DNA of 33,616 bases from positions 1 to 33,616 of the forward strand of contig JAEYAR010000206.1 in assembly GCA_023404715.1 (NCBI GenBank), written 5' to 3'. A model generated the notes under the pieces. The model was not told the origin of the DNA. It worked only from the letters and a program-made list of their open reading frames with translations, and searched no databases. The stretch is from Bacillota bacterium. Lineage in GTDB: Bacteria; Bacillota; Clostridia; Christensenellales; Aristaeellaceae. Both the position numbers and the translations under genes were made by a program. Below are positions 8,291 to 16,010 of the stretch, piece after piece (positions within the stretch are counted from its first letter, which is position 1; every line of letters begins with the position of its first letter).

Positions 8291-9145
8291 ATGAGCGATT
8301 CCGTTCTATCGTGGCTCTTTGAGACCAAGGCTGTGCGCGTCTGCCCGGAGGGGGCGCCCTTCTGGTACACGTCTGGCAAGCTCGGGCCCTTTTACATCAA
8401 TACGCATTTCCTTTACGGCAGCCAACAGGCCGCGGAGGAATTGCTCGCCGTCATCGAGCGGGCCGCCGCGGGCGACCGGCTCGCCTTTGCGCGCACGGTG
8501 CTGGAGCATGCGCGCCGCCAGTACGCGGCAAACGAGATCTACCGCCGCCTGATGGATAGGCTAGTGGAGGCCGCGCGGGCGGTCGACTTTGACTTCGTCT
8601 CGGGCGGCGAGCGGCGCGACTTCTTCTTCTCCTTGCTCATCGCGGACAAGCTGCACAAGCCGCACGTCTCCATCTTTAAGGATCTGGAGACGGTGTGCGA
8701 CGCGGCGGGCTTTAAGAGCGCGTGCCCCGCGAATGCGGCGGGTCTTTCGGGCAAGCGCGCCCTGCACGTGGCGGACCTGGTGACAGAGGCCTCCAGCTAC
8801 GTACGCGCCTGGATCCCGGCCGTTGAGGCCCTGGGGGCGAAGATCATCGCGAGCGTCGCCGTCGTCGATCGCGACCAGGGCGGGCGCGAGGTTTTGCAGC
8901 GCGCGGGCATCCCGCTGACGACGCTGGTGAAGATCGAGCCCTCGCTCTTTGAGACGGCGAGCCGCCTGGGCGTCGTAACGCAGGAACAGCTTTCTCTTGT
9001 GCTCGCCTTCATGCAGGATCCGAACCGCTTTATGCGCGACTTCCTCGCGGCTCATCCGAACTTTCTCGCGGAGCAGATCGCCCTGGGCGGCAAGGCGAAA
9101 GAGCGCGCGGAGCTGTGCATTCAAAAAGGCTTTGACAAGCTGTAG
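8291..9145 (+). CDS. Orotate phosphoribosyltransferase-like protein with degenerate PRPP loop
   Basis: A type I phosphoribosyltransferase-fold protein, 284 aa, against about 210 for ordinary PyrE. Similar to PyrE are YTSGKLGPFYINT (26-38), FVSGGERRDFFFS (102-114) and VVDRDQGGREVLQRAGIPL (191-209). The stretch that should be the PRPP-binding loop (normally VEDxxTTGGS) reads HVADLVTEASS (159-169): the Glu of the acidic pair, the Thr-Gly and the Gly are missing. A helical insert (about 45-100) separates the first two motifs. It is co-directional with the nucleoside importer after a 19-nt gap with its own AAGGAGG. It may be a nucleobase-related transferase of changed mechanism or a ligand-binding regulator; annotation as a working PyrE would be unsafe. 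Confidence 0.75.
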   Translation: MSDSVLSWLFETKAVRVCPEGAPFWYTSGKLGPFYINTHFLYGSQQAAEELLAVIERAAAGDRLAFARTVLEHARRQYAANEIYRRLMDRLVEAARAVDFDFVSGGERRDFFFSLLIADKLHKPHVSIFKDLETVCDAAGFKSACPANAAGLSGKRALHVADLVTEASSYVRAWIPAVEALGAKIIASVAVVDRDQGGREVLQRAGIPLTTLVKIEPSLFETASRLGVVTQEQLSLVLAFMQDPNRFMRDFLAAHPNFLAEQIALGGKAKERAELCIQKGFDKL

Positions 9146-9151
9146 GCCTGT

Positions 9152-10036
9152 ATGCTGACGCTTCGCTATCGCCTGCAACCGCAGGACGAGGGCTTGACGC
9201 TGCGCGCCGTGCTGCGCGAGCGCATGGGGCTCTCCTATGCGCAGGCCCGCGCGCTCGGGGGAACGGCGTATCGAAACGGCCGGTCGGTTTATCTGAACCA
9301 GCGGGCCGTCGCCGGGGACGTATTGACCGTGCCGCTGCCGCCGGAGGAGACGGGCGTAGAGCCCGCACAGGGCGAGGTGCGCGCGCTCTACGAGGACGAC
9401 GCGCTGCTCGCGGTCTTTAAGCCCGCGGGAATCGAAACCCATCCGCACCGGGGCGGCGTCTCCATGCTCAACTTGGCGCTCGGTTTCGTCCGCTCGCGCG
9501 AACCGTCGGTCTGTCTTCACCCGGTGCACCGTTTGGACGCGGGCACGCAGGGCATTCTGCTCTTCGCCAAGCACGGCTGCGTGCAGGCGATACTCATGCG
9601 GCAGATGTGCCGGGGCGGCTTTGTGAAGGAATATGAGGGCATCGCGCGCGGGCGCTTTGCCCCGCCTGCCGGCGCCATTCATCTGCCTGTCGCGCACGAC
9701 CCTGCGCGCGGGCCTGCGCGCTGCGTCTCTATGGAAGGGAAGGCTGCGTGGACGGATTATGAGACGCTCTCTATAGGCGTGTGGCGGGGGCTGGAGATAA
9801 GCCGTGTGCGCTTCACCTTGCGCACGGGCAGGACGCACCAGATCCGTGTGCACGCAGGGGCGCTGGGCTGCCCGCTGCTGGGCGACGCGCTGTACGGGGG
9901 AGCCTGCGAGGGCCTTTCTTCCTATGCGCTATGCGCGGTGCGCCTGTGCTTCGAGCATCCCCTGACCGGAATCCGGGTGGACATTCGGATATCGGCTCCG
10001 TGGGATCCGGGTTTCTCATGCATGTTAAATTCTTGA
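9152..10036 (+). CDS. RluA family pseudouridine synthase
   Basis: Isomerises uridine to pseudouridine in RNA, most likely 23S rRNA; 294 aa. The N-terminus (1-65) is an S4-like segment. The catalytic motif HRLDAGTQGILLFAK holds the active-site Asp129. FRTGRTHQIRVH-like residues appear as LRTGRTHQIRVHAGALG, followed by PLLGDALYGG. Length and motifs fit RluA/RluD-type enzymes, but RluA, RluC and RluD cannot be separated here. It starts 6 nt after the PyrE-like gene with no clear ribosome binding site, suggesting translational coupling, and it is followed by a good terminator that closes the operon. Confidence 0.93.
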   Translation: MLTLRYRLQPQDEGLTLRAVLRERMGLSYAQARALGGTAYRNGRSVYLNQRAVAGDVLTVPLPPEETGVEPAQGEVRALYEDDALLAVFKPAGIETHPHRGGVSMLNLALGFVRSREPSVCLHPVHRLDAGTQGILLFAKHGCVQAILMRQMCRGGFVKEYEGIARGRFAPPAGAIHLPVAHDPARGPARCVSMEGKAAWTDYETLSIGVWRGLEISRVRFTLRTGRTHQIRVHAGALGCPLLGDALYGGACEGLSSYALCAVRLCFEHPLTGIRVDIRISAPWDPGFSCMLNS

Positions 10037-10061
10037 AAAAGGGGCCGTAAAGGCCCTTTTT
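10036..10061 (+). terminator. Intrinsic terminator closing the BMP importer operon
   Basis: AAAAAGGGGCC pairs with GGCCCTTTTT around a short GTAAA loop and runs into a T-tract. It begins at the stop codon of the pseudouridine synthase gene. Confidence 0.85.
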
Positions 10062-10201
10062 GCGTAGAAACCCCCCGCTTTCCCATCCATTACCAGCCCT
10101 TGGCGTGGAATAAATGCGGCTCTCTGGCCGTTTTGATGGGTGAAAGGCAAGGGAGGAAGCGACCCCCGCTCTTGCCGGAAAATTTGGAGGAGGTTATTCC
10201 T

Positions 10202-11131
10202 ATGCTTACGAAATCTTTCAAGTCCGGGTCGTACAAAAGATGCGCGATGTTCCTGATGCTCTGCTTCCTGTGTGTGCTCCCTATGCTGGCGATGGCCGGA
10301 GAATCGGCGATCGTCAAGGGCGGCTCGCTGAACCTGCGGGCGGAAGCGAGCCGGGACGCACAGGTGATCGGCCAGTACCCGACGGGTACCTGGGTTGAGA
10401 TCCTGACGCGCGGAGACACGTGGCACTACGTCCAGATCGGCGACAAGACCGGTTACATGATGGCCAAGTACCTGTCCAGCGGCAACGACAGCGTGATCGG
10501 CACGGCGACCGTCAACACGAACACGCGCGGCCTGAACCTGCGCGCGCAGCCGAAGGACGACGCCTACATCATCACTTCTTATCCGAAGGGCACCAAGGTC
10601 GAGGTGCTGCAGAAGGGTTCTGCCTGGTATCGCGTGCAGGTCGGCGGCAACGTCGGCTACATGTCCGCGAAGTATCTGACCTTTGGTTCCTCCGGTTCTA
10701 CCGGCGGCAATGGCGGTTCGAGCAGCGTCGTCGCGAACGGCGTGGTGAACAACCCCAAGAGCACGCAGGTGCTGATGCTGCGCGAGCGCGCTTCGCAGGA
10801 CAGCAAGGTGCTCGGCTACTATAAGAACGGCACCAAGGTGCAGATCCTGAAAAAGGGATCGACCTGGCACGAGGTCAAGGTGGACGGCAAGCACGGCTAT
10901 ATGATGGCCAAGTACGTGAAGATCACCTCTTCGTCTACGACCGCGAAGCTGTACAACCCGAACGGCAACTCCATCGTCAACTTCCGCAAGGGCCCGAGCC
11001 TGAGCAGCACTGTCCTGGCCACCTACAAGGTCGGCACGAAGGTGACGGTGCTCGATAAGGGCACGGACTGGACGAAGGTCGACATCAACGGCCGGGTTGG
11101 CTACGTCAGCACCTATTTCCTCCGCTTCTAA
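10202..11131 (+). CDS. Secreted protein with four bacterial SH3 (SH3b) domains
   Basis: Cell-wall-associated protein, 310 aa. A long signal peptide (about 1-39: SYKRCAMFLMLCFLCVLPMLAMA) is followed by four SH3b repeats of about 60 residues. Each has an LNLR/MLRER/NFRKG strand, a 'G..V..L..G..W..V' core and a GYM.AKY or GYVSTYF end. Repeats 1-3 are closely similar. Repeat 4 runs to the last residue. There is no catalytic domain, so it binds wall or partner proteins rather than cutting. The ATG at 10202 follows GGAGGAGG; the longer open frame upstream starts without such a site. It is monocistronic, bracketed by terminators. The 140-nt gap before it holds a GGCAAG/CTTGCC hairpin at about 10146-10182 of unknown role. 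Confidence 0.9.
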   Translation: MLTKSFKSGSYKRCAMFLMLCFLCVLPMLAMAGESAIVKGGSLNLRAEASRDAQVIGQYPTGTWVEILTRGDTWHYVQIGDKTGYMMAKYLSSGNDSVIGTATVNTNTRGLNLRAQPKDDAYIITSYPKGTKVEVLQKGSAWYRVQVGGNVGYMSAKYLTFGSSGSTGGNGGSSSVVANGVVNNPKSTQVLMLRERASQDSKVLGYYKNGTKVQILKKGSTWHEVKVDGKHGYMMAKYVKITSSSTTAKLYNPNGNSIVNFRKGPSLSSTVLATYKVGTKVTVLDKGTDWTKVDINGRVGYVSTYFLRF

Positions 11132-11145
11132 TCTGGATTTAGGGC

Positions 11146-11180
11146 AAAACCCGCCGAAGCATACGCTTCGGCGGGTTTTT
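11146..11180 (+). terminator. Strong intrinsic terminator after the SH3 protein
   Basis: AAACCCGCCGAAGC (11147-11160) pairs perfectly with GCTTCGGCGGGTTT after an ATAC loop and continues into T residues. Confidence 0.95.
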
Positions 11181-11220
11181 GGAATCACATGGGTACCCTG
11201 CATCGTCTATTTATGGAATT

Positions 11221-11415
11221 TTGAAACAGAGGGCGGGGCATCGCGGGGGCGATCCTGGCGATGCTGCTGGTTGCGGGCAGCGCACAGGCGGGTTTTACCG
11301 GGTCACAGGCATACCTGTCAGGCTCTCTACCCAGGGCGGCTGGCGCGAGCACCCGCGCTACTACGCCATGGCGAATATCTTTACCAAGCGCACGTATCGT
11401 CCCTGGGACGAGTAA
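11221..11415 (+). pseudogene. Frameshifted relic of a small secreted protein
   Basis: No intact gene is present between 11181 and 11478, but a TTG at 11221 opens MKQRAG. One base later, in the +1 frame, comes a clear signal-peptide core, IAGAILAMLLVAGSAQA, then GFTGSQAYLSG. Near 11325 coherence returns to the first frame as TQGGWREHPRYYAMANIF and ends KRTYRPWDE at TAA 11413-11415. Two compensating shifts would restore a protein of about 64 aa; skipping C11239 joins the first two parts exactly. The first junction is in a G-rich run, so sequencing error is possible. I do not recognise the family. No good ribosome binding site is seen. Confidence 0.45.
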
Positions 11416-11420
11416 GCATG

Positions 11421-11474
11421 AAAAAGCATCCGTTCCCCGTCTGTTTCCACGGGAGAACGGATGCTTCCTTTTTT
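11421..11474. terminator. Hairpin terminator between relic and folT
   Basis: AAAAAGCATCCGTTC (11421-11435) pairs with GAACGGATGCTT (11454-11467); T-tracts flank it on both strands, so it can end transcripts from either side, chiefly folT on the minus strand. Confidence 0.8.
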
Positions 11475-11478
11475 CTGT

Positions 11479-12030
11479 TTATCCCCGCATCGCCGCGGGC
11501 AAGCGCCGCAGCAGCCGGTGCAGGAAGAAGAGCAGCGCGCAGTTGACGGGGTAGCACAGCGCGTTCTTGAGCAGGCGGACGGGCAAAAGCGCCATCATCG
11601 CGCTGCCGCCGGTTATCGAGCGCCAAAGGGTGTTGAGAAACACGTGGCACAGCAGATCTACGCAAAGCTGCGCGAGCAGCACGTGCCATAGCCGTACGCT
11701 GCGCCGGTAGAAGAAGAGGCCGTAGAGCAGGCCCACCAGCAGAGCGCTGAGCGTATAGCCGGGGAAATACGGCCCGGCGGGGAAGAGGAAACAGGCCAGA
11801 ATGTCGGCCAGCGCGCCGTGCGCGGCCGCGACCACGGGGCCGAAGAGCGCGGCCGTCGCCGCGATGGTCAAAAACCCGAACGTGATGCGCATGTCCGCCG
11901 TCACGTAGACCGCGACGGAGGAGAGGACGAGCTGCATCGCGATCAGGATGCCGGTCAGCGCCAGCGTATGCGAGCGACGGAGAGAGGCCGCCGAGGCCGA
12001 TAGAGACGAGCCCAATGAGATATGCTGCAT
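11479..12030 (-). CDS. folT: Folate ECF transporter S component
   Basis: Membrane substrate-binding subunit of an energy-coupling-factor vitamin importer; 183 aa with about six hydrophobic segments. The sequence ITFGFLTIAATAALFGPV, then GALADILACFLFPAGPYFPGYTLSALLVGLLYG, is the FolT/QueT-type core. The family alone would leave folate or queuosine precursor open, but the THF riboswitch in the leader settles on folate. The ATP-binding and T subunits are not in this window and are presumably shared and encoded elsewhere. The ATG at 12030 follows GGGAGGTG, which is buried in the regulatory terminator hairpin. Neighbours upstream (HD hydrolase, phospholipase C-like) have no evident link to folate. 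Confidence 0.92.
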   Translation of the reverse strand: MQHISLGSSLSASAASLRRSHTLALTGILIAMQLVLSSVAVYVTADMRITFGFLTIAATAALFGPVVAAAHGALADILACFLFPAGPYFPGYTLSALLVGLLYGLFFYRRSVRLWHVLLAQLCVDLLCHVFLNTLWRSITGGSAMMALLPVRLLKNALCYPVNCALLFFLHRLLRRLPAAMRG

Positions 12031-12031
12031 G

Positions 12032-12079
12032 AAAAAAGCACCTCCCGCAAATCGAAAAGGAACGGATTCGCAGAGGTGC
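12032..12079 (-). terminator. Riboswitch-controlled terminator overlapping the folT ribosome binding site
   Basis: On the minus strand the arm GCACCTC-TGCGAATC (12065-12079) pairs with GATTTGC-GGGAGGTGC (12038-12053), each with one interruption, then TTTTTT (12032-12037) lies directly before the ATG. The 3' arm contains the Shine-Dalgarno GGGAGG, so the hairpin can act by termination, by ribosome occlusion, or both. Confidence 0.85.
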
Positions 12080-12105
12080 CCGAAACAGAAGGGCAGTCGG
12101 GGGCC

Positions 12106-12183
12106 GGCACAGACACCGCGAAGTCTCGAAGGCTTCTTCGTCCCATGGTATTCCCGTACACGGGCACTTAACGCGTCTTTGCC
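12106..12183 (-). ncRNA. Tetrahydrofolate (THF) riboswitch aptamer
   Basis: Read on the minus strand, P1 is GGCAAAGAC (12175-12183) with GTCTGTGCC (12106-12114), one mismatch. Just inside P1 come the conserved GCGTTAAGTG and, on the far side, CGCGGTG, as in known THF-I aptamers. A local CCCG-TGTA-CGGG hairpin and a CGAAG...CTTCG stem fill the middle. The strand GTGCCCG (12161-12167) is exactly complementary to CGGGCAC (12076-12082), which overlaps the outer end of the terminator. Without ligand this pairing could act as the antiterminator; with THF bound, the aptamer would keep the strand and folT would be switched off. Confidence 0.9.
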
Positions 12184-12234
12184 GCAATCGATGGATCGAT
12201 CCCTGCCATCTGACGAATCACAGGCGACAGCCTC

Positions 12235-12263
12235 ATTATAATGGCACGAGGGCCGGAATGCAA
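12235..12263 (-). promoter_or_regulatory. Probable promoter of folT
   Basis: Consensus TATAAT at 12235-12240 on the minus strand, with a weak TTGCAT at the -35 position (12258-12263, 17-bp spacer). It lies between the HD hydrolase stop and the riboswitch, giving folT its own transcript. Confidence 0.6.
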
Positions 12264-12270
12264 CAAAAAT

Positions 12271-12723
12271 TTATCGCTGCGCCTCAAAAGAATCGCGGCT
12301 TTGCAGGTAGACGAGCGCCGCGCGGTAACGCTCGATGTATTTGAGGTTGGAGGCGTCTACCTTCCCTAGGCGCGTGCAGTCCATATTATGCCGCAGGTCG
12401 GCGAGCTTGACGGCGCGCGCGACGGGGTTTTGCGAGAGCTTTTCGACGTACTGCGCGTAAGGCGCCTCTTGTTCGTGCGTCAGCAGGGCGACCGCCTCGA
12501 GCACGCGCTCGGGGAAGCCCTCGCGGCGCAGGTCTTCGAGCGTCAAAGGAGTATCCTCCACTACGTCGTGCAGCAGCGCGACGGTGGTAGACGTCTCATC
12601 GGTCATCTGTTCCGCCAGGTGGAGCGGATGGAAGATGTAGGGCACGCCGTCCCACTCGGTCTGGCCGTGATGGGCGGCGTAGGCGATACGCATGGCCTTA
12701 CGCGTCAGCGGTGTGTAGATCAT
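12271..12723 (-). CDS. HD-domain phosphohydrolase (RelA/SpoT hydrolase-like, MESH1-sized)
   Basis: Small cytoplasmic metal-dependent hydrolase, 150 aa. It has the SpoT/RelA hydrolase pattern: AHHGQTEWDGVPYIFHPL (17-34), the HD dyad in ALLHDVVEDTPLT (His52-Asp53), and KLADLRHNMD (Asp109), the fourth metal ligand. There is no synthetase, TGS or ACT domain, so it matches small single-domain hydrolases. These are often annotated as (p)ppGpp pyrophosphohydrolase or as NADPH phosphatase by comparison with MESH1; the true substrate is unknown. It has AAAGGAGG ahead of the ATG and lies 41 nt after the phospholipase C-like gene, probably in one transcript. Confidence 0.85.
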   Translation of the reverse strand: MIYTPLTRKAMRIAYAAHHGQTEWDGVPYIFHPLHLAEQMTDETSTTVALLHDVVEDTPLTLEDLRREGFPERVLEAVALLTHEQEAPYAQYVEKLSQNPVARAVKLADLRHNMDCTRLGKVDASNLKYIERYRAALVYLQSRDSFEAQR

Positions 12724-12764
12724 GGATGGGGCCTCCTTTGCAGATGACTTGGCAGAATGCTCGT

Positions 12765-13649
12765 CTATTCGCTGCAGGGCAGGGCGGAGTCATAGCGCAG
12801 GTTGCCCAGAATCCCTTTGAGCGTATCTTCGTCGATCTCCTTTTTTTGATAGGAGCGCGCGGCGGCGACGAATTCGCTGGCGCGCGCCTTGGCGGCCTCG
12901 AGCAGGTCGGGCACGCTCTCGCGCCGCTCGCCAGGGACGAAGGGGCTCTCCCAGGCCGCGTGCGCCTCGTTTAGAAAATCGCCCTGCGGCAGCTTGGTGG
13001 GCACCATGTGCGCATGCAGCGTCTTGCGCAGCCCCAGAGGCGTAGCGAGCGCGCCGAGGGCCGCATACTTGATGCCCCGAGGGCTGTGCAGCAGGCGCGT
13101 GACCAGAACGCTGTCCTTCATCGCTTGTTCGATTTCGGGGGGCGGAAGCCGCTTGTCCTGGTCGATGCTGAACATGGCGCAGGCGAACATGAAGGCGATG
13201 CATGCAAGATCATTCGGGGCAAGAGCGGCGATGCCCGCCATATGGCGCGGCGTGCCGGTGGCGTGGCCCTCCTCGCGATACAGCCAGGTATCCAGCGCAT
13301 GCTCGAGCGTGCAGTGCATGTTGGGTGAGTATTTGCCGCCCGGCGTGTACGAGTGCGCGTATACGTATGGGTGAAACGTGGTGTCCGTCGCGTAATGCGT
13401 CAGAAAGCCCAGCGCATAATCAAAGCGTTCTGAAGGCCTTGAAGAGCTCGCGACGAAGACCAAAGAGGCGAGTAAATTCCCGGTGCGCGCCTTGTGCAGA
13501 TAGCTGCCGAGCGCAAAGGGGGAAATCAGATTTTTGTATCGGTGAAAGCAGTAGAAGAGCGGATCCGGCCCTTCGGCGCCGGCAAGGGCAAGGGGATTGT
13601 CCCCGACCACGGCGCGCGCCACGGCCTGGTGTAGATAGGATGCAGGCAT
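12765..13649 (-). CDS. Zinc-dependent phospholipase C family protein
   Basis: 294 aa, related to the zinc-dependent phospholipase C/S1-P1 nuclease fold. An N-terminal helix MPASYLHQAVARAV supplies an early His. DPLFYCFHRY, LGSYLHKAR, GFLTHYATDTTFHPYVY and CTLEHALDTWLY give the spaced His, Asp and Glu residues expected of the three-zinc site. There is no signal peptide, unlike secreted toxins of the family; such cytoplasmic members are common in Clostridia and of unknown function. The start at 13649 follows AAAGGAGG. It heads a minus-strand pair with the HD hydrolase and is divergent from the MarR/exporter operon. Confidence 0.82.
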   Translation of the reverse strand: MPASYLHQAVARAVVGDNPLALAGAEGPDPLFYCFHRYKNLISPFALGSYLHKARTGNLLASLVFVASSSRPSERFDYALGFLTHYATDTTFHPYVYAHSYTPGGKYSPNMHCTLEHALDTWLYREEGHATGTPRHMAGIAALAPNDLACIAFMFACAMFSIDQDKRLPPPEIEQAMKDSVLVTRLLHSPRGIKYAALGALATPLGLRKTLHAHMVPTKLPQGDFLNEAHAAWESPFVPGERRESVPDLLEAAKARASEFVAAARSYQKKEIDEDTLKGILGNLRYDSALPCSE

Positions 13650-13717
13650 ATTATCCTCCTTTTATCTTAAGCATGATTGACCCGGAAAAAGATCCGTCCA
13701 ATATTGTTTCGCTTTGC

Positions 13718-13746
13718 TTGACAGGTTTTCCTGCCTGTGCTACAAT
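13718..13746 (+). promoter_or_regulatory. Sigma-A promoter of the MarR/exporter operon
   Basis: TTGACA (13718-13723), 17-bp spacer, TACAAT (13741-13746). The spacer contains a short palindrome-like CAGG...CCTG (13722-13734), a possible MarR site but too short to assign. The start codon is 79 nt beyond the -10. Confidence 0.85.
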
Positions 13747-13824
13747 GATGCCCGCTTTATAAATGTTTGACGGCTAATTTGTTTTTTGTCCTGTGTGCGT
13801 CGGGCGCGAAGGGGGAAGGCTCTT

Positions 13825-14280
13825 ATGGAAAGTGAATATCATGCGCTGCTCCTGCAAATGATGCATTTCAACCGGCTTTGTTTTCTGGCGTCTTACGCGC
13901 AGTTGGAGGCGCTGGGGCTCTACCCCGGCCAGCCGCAGATGCTGCTTGCCCTCATGCGCAGGGATGGGATCAGCCAGCGCGAGCTGGCGGACGCCATGTC
14001 CATCAAGCCGGCGACGCTGACGGTCATGCTACGGCGTATGGCGGGCAAGGGATTGGTAGAGCGCCGCGCGGACGCGCACGACCAGCGCGTGATCCGCCTT
14101 TCGCTCACGCTGGAGGGGCAGGCCCTGGCCAGGCGCCTGCACGATACGATCGAGCGCATGGGCGCGGAGATCTTCGGCGCGCTCGCCCCTAAGGAGCGGG
14201 CGCAGTTTGGCGATATGCTCGGGCGCATCAGCGCAGCACTCAGTGAAAAACTGCCCAAGGAGGAACCGACGAATCTATGA
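13825..14280 (+). CDS. MarR family transcriptional regulator
   Basis: Winged-helix dimeric DNA-binding regulator, 151 aa. The recognition region runs ISQRELADAMSIKPATLTVMLRRMAGKGLVERRADAHDQRVIRLSLT, with the DxR motif of the beta-wing (DAHDQR). N- and C-terminal helices supply dimerisation. I start at 13825 (MESEYH), preceded by GGGGGAAGG; a longer frame to 13786 lacks such a site. Its stop overlaps the exporter's ATG (ATGA), so it probably represses its own operon and is relieved by an exporter substrate, as in many MarR-ABC modules; this is inference. Confidence 0.92.
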   Translation: MESEYHALLLQMMHFNRLCFLASYAQLEALGLYPGQPQMLLALMRRDGISQRELADAMSIKPATLTVMLRRMAGKGLVERRADAHDQRVIRLSLTLEGQALARRLHDTIERMGAEIFGALAPKERAQFGDMLGRISAALSEKLPKEEPTNL

Positions 14281-16010
14281 AACCATTGCTTCGATATCTG
14301 CGGCCTTATTTGAAATGGGCGCTGTGCGCGATTGGCCTGGTGGTCGTTCAGTGCCTGGTCGAGCTGACGCTGCCCTCGATCAACGCGAGAATCACCAACG
14401 AGATCATTCGGCCGGAGCCGAGCATCGCCTTTGTGCTCAGGCAGGGCGGCATCATGCTGCTTTTCGTGCTGCTCAGCGCCGCGGCCACGGTGGCGGCGGG
14501 CTATTTTTCCTCGCGCGCGGCGATGGGCTTTGGCAAGGAGCTGCGCGGCGCGATCTTTCATCAGGTGGAGTCCTTTTCACAGCAGGATTTAAACCGCTTC
14601 GGCGCCCCGTCGCTCATCACGCGCACGACCAACGACGTGCAGCAGGTGCAAAACGTCGTCATGATGTTTATGCGTTTGATGGTCATGGCGCCGCTTATGT
14701 GCTTGGGCGGCGTGGTCATGGCGCTCTCACAGGACGTAAAGCTCAGCTGGGTGATCGTGGCGGCGCTGCCGTTCATCGCCGGGCTGATTGGCCTTGCCAT
14801 CAAGAAAGGCATGCCGTACTTCATGTCCATGCAAAAGAAGATCGACCGCATCAACCTGGTGCTGCGCGAGGTGCTCAGCGGCATGCGCGTCATCCGCGCG
14901 TTTGGGCGCACGCGGGACGAGGAGAAACGCTTTGAAGAGGCCAGCCTGGATCTCAAGGACGTTTCCACGCGCGTTGGCAAGCTGATGGGCGTCATCATGC
15001 CGGGCATGATGCTGATCCTCAACCTGGTGACCGTCGCGATCCTCTGGTTCGGCTCGCAACGGATCGACATGGGCGCGATGAACGTCGGCGCGATGCAGGC
15101 CTTTATCAACTACGCCACCATGATCCTCATGTCCTTGATGATGCTGAGCATGATCTTCGTCATGCTGCCGCGCGCCGAGGCCAGCGCGGAGCGCATCGGC
15201 GAGGTGCTCGCGGTGATCCCGTCGATGCAGGATCCGGCCCAGCCGGCGAAGAACCCGCCCGCGCGCGGGGAGGTCGCCTACGAGGACGTGCGCTTCGCCT
15301 ACCCCGGCGCGCAGGAGGACGTGCTCTCGCATATCACGTTTACGACAAGAGCGGGGGAGACGACCGCGATCATCGGCTCGACAGGCAGCGGAAAATCGAC
15401 GATGATCGAACTGATGCCGCGCATGTTCGACGTGACCGGCGGGCGCATCCTGATTTCGGGCACGGATGTACGCCAGATACCTCAGGCACAGCTGCGCGCG
15501 CGCATCGGCTACGTGCCGCAAAAGGCGTTTTTGTTCAGCGGTACCATTCGCAGCAATTTGAACCAGGGCCTGGAGGGCGCCACGGACGAGCAGATGTGGC
15601 AGGCGCTGCGCACGGCGCAGGCGGAGGACTTCGTGCGCGCGCTGCCGGATGGGCTGGATGCGCCGGTCTCTCAGGGCGGCACGAACTTTTCAGGCGGCCA
15701 GCGCCAGCGCCTTTGCATCGCCAGGGCCCTCGTGCGAGAGCCCGAGGTTTACATCTTCGACGATAGCTTTTCCGCGCTCGACTTTGAGACGGACGCGCGG
15801 CTGCGCAAGGCCCTTGCGGCCCGGACGCAAAAAGCGGCGGTGTTCATCGTCGCCCAGCGCATTTCATCCATCCGGCAGGCCGACCGCATCATCGTGCTCG
15901 ACGACGGGCGCATCGCCGGCATGGGCACGCACGGCGAATTGATGGAAAGCTGCGAGGTCTATCGCCAGATCGCCCTATCGCAGCATGCAGAGGAGGAGAA
16001 AGCCTCATGA
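14277..16010 (+). CDS. ABC exporter subunit with degenerate ATP site (YheI/BmrC-like)
   Basis: One half of a heterodimeric type IV ABC exporter, 577 aa. Six membrane helices lie within about 15-300, and the nucleotide-binding domain at about 332-575. Walker A is GSTGSGKST (367-375), the signature FSGGQRQRL (471-479). Walker B reads VYIFDDSFSALD, so the catalytic Glu is Asp496, and the H-loop His is Gln527 (VAQRISSI). Both changes mark the non-hydrolysing site of asymmetric exporters. It overlaps marR upstream and its partner downstream by ATGA. The substrate is probably a drug, lipid or peptide; sequence does not say which. Confidence 0.93.
   Translation: MKPLLRYLRPYLKWALCAIGLVVVQCLVELTLPSINARITNEIIRPEPSIAFVLRQGGIMLLFVLLSAAATVAAGYFSSRAAMGFGKELRGAIFHQVESFSQQDLNRFGAPSLITRTTNDVQQVQNVVMMFMRLMVMAPLMCLGGVVMALSQDVKLSWVIVAALPFIAGLIGLAIKKGMPYFMSMQKKIDRINLVLREVLSGMRVIRAFGRTRDEEKRFEEASLDLKDVSTRVGKLMGVIMPGMMLILNLVTVAILWFGSQRIDMGAMNVGAMQAFINYATMILMSLMMLSMIFVMLPRAEASAERIGEVLAVIPSMQDPAQPAKNPPARGEVAYEDVRFAYPGAQEDVLSHITFTTRAGETTAIIGSTGSGKSTMIELMPRMFDVTGGRILISGTDVRQIPQAQLRARIGYVPQKAFLFSGTIRSNLNQGLEGATDEQMWQALRTAQAEDFVRALPDGLDAPVSQGGTNFSGGQRQRLCIARALVREPEVYIFDDSFSALDFETDARLRKALAARTQKAAVFIVAQRISSIRQADRIIVLDDGRIAGMGTHGELMESCEVYRQIALSQHAEEEKAS

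Noticed and set aside
10062..10201. Possible cyclic-di-AMP (ydaO) riboswitch before the SH3 protein
   Set aside because: A GGGTGAA stretch and a hairpin are present, and wall-protein genes often have this switch, but the other conserved ydaO blocks are absent.
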